From: Gammaproteobacteria bacterium
GTDB lineage: Bacteria; Pseudomonadota; Gammaproteobacteria; Steroidobacterales; PWYM01
Length of the DNA stretch: 36,813 nucleotides
NCBI GenBank assembly: GCA_003567855.1
Contig: PWYM01000188.1
Coordinates: 1-36,813, forward strand
Direction of reading: 5' to 3'
The translations under genes and the position numbers were made by a program. Below the pieces are notes generated by a model that was not told the DNA's origin, searched no databases, and saw only the letters and a program-made list of their open reading frames with translations. The first letter of the stretch is position 1; every line of letters begins with the position of its first letter. Shown one piece after another: positions 31,915 through 36,813 of the stretch.

Positions 31915-33282
31915 TTACGCCGCGCGAGGGGGCAGCCAGAGCCTGATCTCCAGGCCGCCGCCGTCGCGATTCACCGCGGTGACGCGTCCGCCGTGGCGCT
32001 CTACTGCGCGCCGGGTGATCGCCAGGCCCACGCCGCCGCCCGGGCTTGCCTCGCTGCGGTCACGGCTGAGACGCACGAAGGGTTCGAACATGCGCTCGAG
32101 CATTTCGGGTGCGACGCCCGGCCCACGGTCGCCGACAACGATCTCGCAGCCGCCATCTGTGGCGGCACGTGCGGTGATCTCGACCTCGCTACGGTCGGGT
32201 GCGTGGCGGACCGCGTTCCTGACCACGTTCTCGACGGCGCTGTGCAGAAGCTCCGGCTCGGCATCCACCGACAGTGTCTCGGCCGCGTCCAGATGCACCG
32301 TTACCTCGTGCGGCCCGCCCTCGAGCGAGGCGGCATCGGCGATCTGCTCGAGCAGTTCGCGCAAGTCGGTACGCTCACGCCGCGGCGCCTCGTCGTCGGT
32401 CAGTCGCGAGTAGGTCAGGATCTGCCCGATGAGGGCATTGAGCCGCTCCATTTCGTCCTCGATGCGCGCGAGGTAGGCGTCACGGACGTTGGCGTCGTCG
32501 CTGTCGCGGGCGAGCGTCATAGCGACCTGGATGCGCGACAGCGGAGAGCGCAGTTCATGTGACACGTCGCGCAGCAGCTGGCGCTGGCCGTCCAGCAGCG
32601 ACTGGATCCGGCCGGCCATGTGGTTGAAGTCACGCGCCAGGTCGCCGAGTTCATCCCGGCGCGCGGTCCAGCGCGGCGCCACGCGCGCGTCGAGGTGACC
32701 GCTGCCGAGCGCCTCGCCGGCGACGCGCAGTTCGCGGATCGGACGGCTCAGATGGCGTGCGAGGAGCAGGCAGACGAGACCGCTGATCGAGATCGCAAGC
32801 AGCAGCAGACCCCACGGGCCAATGGGCCCGAGCACGCGCAACAGCACCGGCGGCCGCTGCGCGGCGATGATCAGCAGGTAGTCCTGCGCACCGTCACTCA
32901 GCACCTGCGCGTGACGGCCGCGACGCGTCACGGTATCGAGCCCTTCACCGTGCTCCCAGCGGCGCAGCAGCCCACGCATCGCACGGGGCGGCGCGCGTTC
33001 GCGCAGTTCGCGCCCGGTATCGTCGAAGATCCACACGTCGAGGCGGCGGAACCTCCGGTCGGCCCGCGCCGCCCAGTCGCGCAGCGCGGGCTCGCCGCCG
33101 TCCTGCAGCGCGCGGTTCGCGGCGCCCACCAGTGCATCGCGCATCCGTGTGGCGCGCATCGACTCGCTGCGCTCGTCCTGCTGCAGGCGTTCGAGCTGGA
33201 GATTCACGACCAGCACCGACGCGATCGTCAGGCTGACGACCAGCCAGAACGCGAGGAACAGCCGCAGGTAAAGCCGTGTCAC
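31915..33282 (-). CDS. CpxA-like sensor histidine kinase
   Basis: 455 residues with a GTG start at 33282 that overlaps the regulator stop by four bases. TM1 is about residues 5-27 and a periplasmic sensor region runs from about 28 to 150. TM2 is at about 152-175, then a HAMP domain. The phospho-accepting His242 is in RDVSHELRSPLSRIQ. ATPase boxes follow: N box ENVVRNAVRHAP, G1 VGDRGPGVAPEMLERMFEPF and G2 GGGVGLAITRRAVERHGG. The layout is close to CpxA, which responds to envelope stress. The periplasmic part is Arg-rich (RADRRFRR, RERAPPRAMRGLLRRWEHG), which could pair with the charged Spy-like protein encoded downstream. Confidence 0.92.
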   Translation of the reverse strand: MTRLYLRLFLAFWLVVSLTIASVLVVNLQLERLQQDERSESMRATRMRDALVGAANRALQDGGEPALRDWAARADRRFRRLDVWIFDDTGRELRERAPPRAMRGLLRRWEHGEGLDTVTRRGRHAQVLSDGAQDYLLIIAAQRPPVLLRVLGPIGPWGLLLLAISISGLVCLLLARHLSRPIRELRVAGEALGSGHLDARVAPRWTARRDELGDLARDFNHMAGRIQSLLDGQRQLLRDVSHELRSPLSRIQVAMTLARDSDDANVRDAYLARIEDEMERLNALIGQILTYSRLTDDEAPRRERTDLRELLEQIADAASLEGGPHEVTVHLDAAETLSVDAEPELLHSAVENVVRNAVRHAPDRSEVEITARAATDGGCEIVVGDRGPGVAPEMLERMFEPFVRLSRDRSEASPGGGVGLAITRRAVERHGGRVTAVNRDGGGLEIRLWLPPRAA

Positions 33283-33989
33283 GACTGTTCCAGCACGAGC
33301 CGGTAGCCGCGGCCGCGCTGGCTCTGGATGCGCGGCTCACCGTCGGAAAGCGGTCCGAGCTTGCTGCGCAGCCGGCTGACATGCGTGTCTACGCTGCGGT
33401 CGAACGGGGTCAGGCGCCGGCCAAGCGCGTGTTCGGACAGTACTTCCCGATTGATGACCTCGCCGGGCTCGGCCAGCAGGCGTTCGAGGATCGCGAATTC
33501 CGCGCCAGTGAGCCGCAGCAGCCTGTCGCCGACGCGGACCCGACGGCTGTGCGCATCAAGCTGCAGGTCGCCACCCTGGGCCGTGTCCTGCGTCGCGCCC
33601 GCCGCATCACCGGCAGTTCGACGCAGCACCGCGCGCAGCCGCGCGGCGAGCTCGCGGGGATTGAACGGCTTCGGGAGATAGTCGTCGGCGCCGAGTTCGA
33701 GGCCGATGATGCGGTCGGTATCCTCACCGCGGGCGGTCAGCATGATCACCGGAATGGCGGCCGCCGGCGCGCCGTGCTCGCCGCGCAGCGAGCGCAGCAC
33801 GTCGAAGCCGCTCATGTCGGGCAGCATGACGTCGAGGACGACGGCGTCCGGGGGGGTATTTCGCACGCGTTCCAGCCCGCCCGCGCCGTCGGCGGCATGG
33901 CTCACGTCCAGGCCCTCGCCCTCGAGGAATGCCTCGAGCATCGCCGCGAGTGCGACGTCGTCGTCGATGATCAGCACATGCGCACGCAT
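33279..33989 (-). CDS. OmpR/CpxR-family response regulator
   Basis: 236 residues. The ATG at 33989 begins MRAHVLIIDDDVALAAML; longer in-frame starts only add non-homologous sequence. The receiver domain has the acidic pair at residues 9-10, phospho-accepting Asp53 in VVLDVMLPDMSG, and Lys107 in DDYLPKPFNPREL. The C-terminal winged helix (about 135-230) reads LTGAEFAILERLLAEPGEVINREVLSEHALGRRLTPFDRSVDTHVSRLRSKL, very like CpxR. It overlaps the kinase gene start. It probably controls the Spy-like gene and its own operon, as CpxR does in enterics. It is divergent from the third TonB receptor, with 154 bases between. Confidence 0.93.
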   Translation of the reverse strand: MRAHVLIIDDDVALAAMLEAFLEGEGLDVSHAADGAGGLERVRNTPPDAVVLDVMLPDMSGFDVLRSLRGEHGAPAAAIPVIMLTARGEDTDRIIGLELGADDYLPKPFNPRELAARLRAVLRRTAGDAAGATQDTAQGGDLQLDAHSRRVRVGDRLLRLTGAEFAILERLLAEPGEVINREVLSEHALGRRLTPFDRSVDTHVSRLRSKLGPLSDGEPRIQSQRGRGYRLVLEQS

Positions 33990-34056
33990 ATGGGGTCCGC
34001 TTGCAGGGTCCGCCCCGATTATGACCACTTCGCGCGCGGCATGTCGCCGGCAGCGG

Positions 34057-34084
34057 TTGCTTTTGGTGACGGGGATGCTAGCTT
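34057..34084 (+). promoter_or_regulatory. Weak candidate promoter of the third TonB receptor
   Basis: TTGCTT and TAGCTT are separated by 16 bases, 60 bases before the ATG at 34144. The match to the consensus is partial. Confidence 0.25.
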
Positions 34085-34143
34085 GCGTGCAGGGATCGTA
34101 CGGCGCCACGGTGGTGGTCGCCCAGGGAAGACGGAGTTTCTGC

Positions 34144-36273
34144 ATGCTGACTGATTCGGCACGGACTGGCCTGGAGGGCGCACGGCATACCGTCGTGCCA
34201 TCGAGGCTGAGGGTGGCGGCTGCCGGCGCGGCGCTCGCCGCGATGGCCGGTCTTGGGTCATTGCCCGCCGCGGCCGACGGCGGCGCCGAGGTCGAGACCA
34301 TCGAGGTCACCGCGCAGCGCCTGTCGCGTGACCTGCTCGGCACGCCGGCGGCGCTCAGCGTCGTCGATGCGCTCGACGCAGGCCAGGCGCGCCAGAATCT
34401 GCAGCTCGACGAGGCCCTGAATCGCGTGCCTGGCGTATACCTGCAGAACCGCTACAATTTTGCACAGAACGTGCGGCTGTCGATCCGCGGCTTCGGCTCG
34501 CGTGCGCCTTTCGGGATACGCGGCGTGCGTGTGATCGTCGACGGTCTGCCCGAGACCACGCCGGACGGCCAGTCGCAGGTCGATGCAATAGACCTGCTGT
34601 CGGTTGATCGCATCGAGGTGCTGCGCGGTCCGAACTCCGCGCTTTACGGCAATGCAACCGGCGGCGTCGTGAACATCCACACGGCATCGGGCGAGGACAC
34701 CCCTGAGCTTGCGCTGTCCGGCGTGGGCGGCAGTTACGGGTTCCGTCGTGCGGCGGTGCAGGCCGGCGGACGCCACGGTGACTGGCACGGGCACTTCAGC
34801 GCCTGGCACATGGACTATGACGGCTATCGCGAGCAGAGCCGGGCGCGCAAGAGCCTCGTGCGGGGCAGGGTCGGTTACGACATCAGCGACCGATCAACGC
34901 TCACAGCGCTGTTCACCTACCTGCACGCGCCGACCTCCGAGGATCCGGGTGGCCTGACCGCGGCACAGGTCGCCGATGATCGTCGACAGGCCAACATGTT
35001 CTCGCGCAACCTCGACGCGGGACAGGACGTGGATCAGTGGCGACTCGGGCTCGTCTGGGACAACGAGTTCCGTCACGGCGGTGAACTGCTTGCGCGGGCG
35101 TTCTACACCCAGCGTGACTTCCGCCAGCAGCTGCCGTTCCCGGGCGCCAGCATCGTCGGCTTTGATCGTGACTTCTATGGCGTCGGCGTGCAGTACGCCA
35201 ACGAGGTCGCCGTCGGTGCACTGCCGCTTCGCTACATCGCGGGTGTGGATGCCGAGCAGCAGCGCGACGACCGCGACCGCTTCAGGCGCGAGTTCGACGG
35301 CAGCTTCGGCCCGCGCGCGCTCGACCAGGTCGAACGTGCCGGTTTTGTTGCAGGGTACCTGCAGGGCGACCTGGACCTGACTGAACGCCTGACGGTGACT
35401 GCCGGGGCTCGCTTCGACCGGCTTAGATTTCGTATCGACGACCGTTTCCAGGCGGCCGACATCGATCTGTCCGGGCGGCGCAACTTCAGCGAAACCAGTT
35501 TGACCGCGGGCCTGAGTTACGCGCTGGACGAGCGACATCGCGTCTATGCCGTCGGCGGTACCGCGTTCGAGACACCGACCTTTACCGAGTTCGCCAATCC
35601 CGTTGGGACCGGTGGCTTCAACCCGGAGCTTTCGCCGCAGGAGGCTGAAAGCCTGGAGCTCGGCATGCGCGGACGCACCGGCACGCTGGAGTACGAAGCC
35701 GCGCTCCATTTCACTCGGGTGCGCAATGAGCTCACGCCGTTCCAGCTCGAGGACTCCACGGACGAGCGCACGTTTTTCCGGAACGCCGGCCGCACTCAGC
35801 GCAATGGCGTCGAACTTGGGGCCCGATGGCAGGCCACGGAGACGCTCTCTGTGGCCGGCAGCTACACGTGGTCGGATTTCGAATACCGGCACTTCGAGGA
35901 TGCCGCGGGCAACCGGTTCGACGGCAACCGCCTGCCGGGGATTCCGCGGCAGACGATGTTCGGCGAGCTCGCGTGGCGCGACGCGCAGGGCCGCTTCGCG
36001 ATTGTCGACGTCTTCGCCGCCGACTCGCTCTACACCGAGAATGCGAACACCACCGAGGTCGGCGGTTACGCGGTGTGGAACGCGCGCGCCGGCATGATCC
36101 ATGCGTGGAACGGCTGGGAAGTCGAAACCTTCGTCGCAGTCAACAACCTGCTCGATCGCGAGTATTTTTCGAACATCCGTATCAACGACGCCAACGGTCG
36201 CTTTTACGAGCCTGCACCGGAGCGCAACTGGTTTGCAGGCTTCAAGGTGCGGCCGCCGTTTCTGACACGCTGA
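34144..36273 (+). CDS. TonB-dependent outer-membrane receptor (metal/siderophore type)
   Basis: 709 residues. The ATG at 34144 follows GGAG and starts a signal sequence (LRVAAAGAALAAMAGLGSLPAAA); the frame is open far upstream but that part overlaps the regulator antisense. TonB box ETIEVTAQRLS; plug motifs LDEALNRVPGVYLQNRYNFAQNVRLSIRGFGSRAPFGIRGVRVIVDGLPETTPDGQ-like and RIEVLRGPNSALYGNATGGVVNIHT. The barrel ends in FKVRPPFLTR. It shares only general family features with the two receptors in the peptidase locus and belongs to a FecA/siderophore-like subgroup, as suggested by FGIRGVRVIVDG. The ligand is unknown. It is divergent from the response regulator. The glcB promoter overlaps its 3' end. 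Confidence 0.9.
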   Translation: MLTDSARTGLEGARHTVVPSRLRVAAAGAALAAMAGLGSLPAAADGGAEVETIEVTAQRLSRDLLGTPAALSVVDALDAGQARQNLQLDEALNRVPGVYLQNRYNFAQNVRLSIRGFGSRAPFGIRGVRVIVDGLPETTPDGQSQVDAIDLLSVDRIEVLRGPNSALYGNATGGVVNIHTASGEDTPELALSGVGGSYGFRRAAVQAGGRHGDWHGHFSAWHMDYDGYREQSRARKSLVRGRVGYDISDRSTLTALFTYLHAPTSEDPGGLTAAQVADDRRQANMFSRNLDAGQDVDQWRLGLVWDNEFRHGGELLARAFYTQRDFRQQLPFPGASIVGFDRDFYGVGVQYANEVAVGALPLRYIAGVDAEQQRDDRDRFRREFDGSFGPRALDQVERAGFVAGYLQGDLDLTERLTVTAGARFDRLRFRIDDRFQAADIDLSGRRNFSETSLTAGLSYALDERHRVYAVGGTAFETPTFTEFANPVGTGGFNPELSPQEAESLELGMRGRTGTLEYEAALHFTRVRNELTPFQLEDSTDERTFFRNAGRTQRNGVELGARWQATETLSVAGSYTWSDFEYRHFEDAAGNRFDGNRLPGIPRQTMFGELAWRDAQGRFAIVDVFAADSLYTENANTTEVGGYAVWNARAGMIHAWNGWEVETFVAVNNLLDREYFSNIRINDANGRFYEPAPERNWFAGFKVRPPFLTR

Positions 36274-36291
36274 GACGCGAGCGGCTATGAT
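36262..36291 (+). promoter_or_regulatory. Candidate sigma-70 promoter of glcB
   Basis: CTGACA (5 of 6 consensus bases) and TATGAT (5 of 6) with an 18-base spacer, starting inside the last codons of the receptor gene. The predicted start is about 70 bases before the glcB ATG. Confidence 0.5.
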
Positions 36292-36366
36292 GTTCGGGTA
36301 CAGCCACCGGCGATCTTAGGGGTTGACCGTCGGGGCCATCCGCATGTCGACAGGGGCGAGACGCCG

Positions 36367-36813
36367 ATGACCGACCGTATCCGCTGCCACGGACTCTCGG
36401 TGGCAGAAACACTTCACCAGTTCGTCGAGCGTGAGGCGCTGCCCGGCACGGGGTTGTCCGCCGACGAATTCTGGCGCGGCCTGGCCACGCTGATCGAGGA
36501 GCTGACACCGGAAAACCGCGCCCTGCTTGCAGAACGTGAACGTCTGCAGCGAGCGCTCGATCACTGGCACCGTACGCATCCGGGTCCGATCCGCGACGCC
36601 ACCGCGTACCGCGCCTTTCTCGAAGACGAACGCTACCTCGTGCCGGCGCCGCGATCGGTACAGGCGACCACGGCCAACGTCGACGAGGAAGTCGGCCTGC
36701 GCCCAGGACCGCAGCTCGTCGTGCCGGTCAGCAACGCGCGCTATGCGCTCAATGCGGCGAATGCGCGCTGGGGCAGTCTCTACGACGCGTTGTATGGCAC
36801 CGATGCGATCCCC
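36367..36813 (+). CDS. glcB: Malate synthase G, 5' part (runs off the right edge)
   Basis: 149 codons visible, starting at the ATG at 36367. [39 protein letters not shown]-like opening, [21 protein letters not shown], then [14 protein letters not shown] and the conserved [36 protein letters not shown] segment are unmistakable for isoform G (about 720 residues when complete). The enzyme condenses glyoxylate and acetyl-CoA to malate in the cytoplasm, supporting growth on C2 compounds or glycolate. The catalytic TIM-barrel is outside the window, so its completeness cannot be judged. It appears to be transcribed from its own promoter. Confidence 0.93.
   Translation, partial: MTDRIRCHGLSVAETLHQFVEREALPGTGLSADEFWRGLATLIEELTPENRALLAERERLQRALDHWHRTHPGPIRDATAYRAFLEDERYLVPAPRSVQATTANVDEEVGLRPGPQLVVPVSNARYALNAANARWGSLYDALYGTDAIP

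Noticed and set aside
33706-34143. Extended N-terminus of the third TonB receptor
   Set aside because: The frame stays open, but this part is antisense to the response regulator, while a signal peptide and ribosome site begin at 34144.
36316-36579. Minus-strand open frame at the right edge
   Set aside because: Antisense to the clear malate synthase G N-terminus.
1-36813. CRISPR array, tRNA, rRNA, insertion sequence, prophage or toxin-antitoxin genes
   Set aside because: I looked for regular short repeats, cloverleaf-like stems, transposase or integrase motifs and small paired genes, and saw none that could be supported.

Overview
The window is GC-rich (roughly two thirds G+C by eye), and nearly all of it is protein-coding. 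The gene set suggests a free-living heterotrophic gammaproteobacterium, possibly marine. It includes three TonB-dependent receptors, UppP, a Cpx-like two-component system with a Spy/CpxP-type protein, malate synthase G, homogentisate dioxygenase and a BCCT transporter. The genus cannot be told from the sequence. I see no rRNA, tRNA, CRISPR array, insertion sequence or phage gene.

Layout. 1-5.8 kb: the 5' part of a beta-CASP nuclease gene; a Blc-like lipocalin; an overlapping hmgA-fahA pair for homogentisate breakdown; a divergent PLP-dependent threonine/serine dehydratase; a membrane-anchored alpha/beta hydrolase. 5.8-12.1 kb: an XRE-cupin regulator divergent from an omega-amino-acid catabolic operon. 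The operon holds an omega-amino acid:pyruvate transaminase, an alanine dehydrogenase that can return alanine to pyruvate, an aldehyde dehydrogenase and a BCCT carrier with an altered substrate box. 12.2-14.3 kb: a membrane protein resembling an alpha/beta hydrolase without its nucleophile, a DoxX-like membrane protein and a host-attachment-family protein.

14.3-29.9 kb is the most unusual region. It contains two paralogous TonB-dependent receptors, two small lipoproteins, a DUF885 metallopeptidase-like lipoprotein, three closely related exported amidohydrolases of the Xaa-Pro-dipeptidase-like group, a secreted esterase fused to a glyoxalase/VOC domain, and a YfcC-family permease. Three intergenic regions of this block, and nowhere else that I found, carry the same interrupted palindrome, ATTGC-N7-GCAACA. 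This suggests one dispersed regulon under a transcription factor encoded outside the window. The simplest reading is outer-membrane import of a peptide-like or amide/ester-containing compound, periplasmic cleavage, and inner-membrane uptake of the products. The substrate is unknown.

30-36.8 kb: a UppP-family protein lacking a key catalytic glutamate; a Spy/CpxP-like protein with a strong rho-independent terminator; a sensor kinase and response regulator in an overlapping pair; a third, unrelated TonB-dependent receptor; and the 5' part of malate synthase G with its own good promoter. Long antisense reading frames opposite many of these genes are by-products of high-GC codon use and are not annotated.
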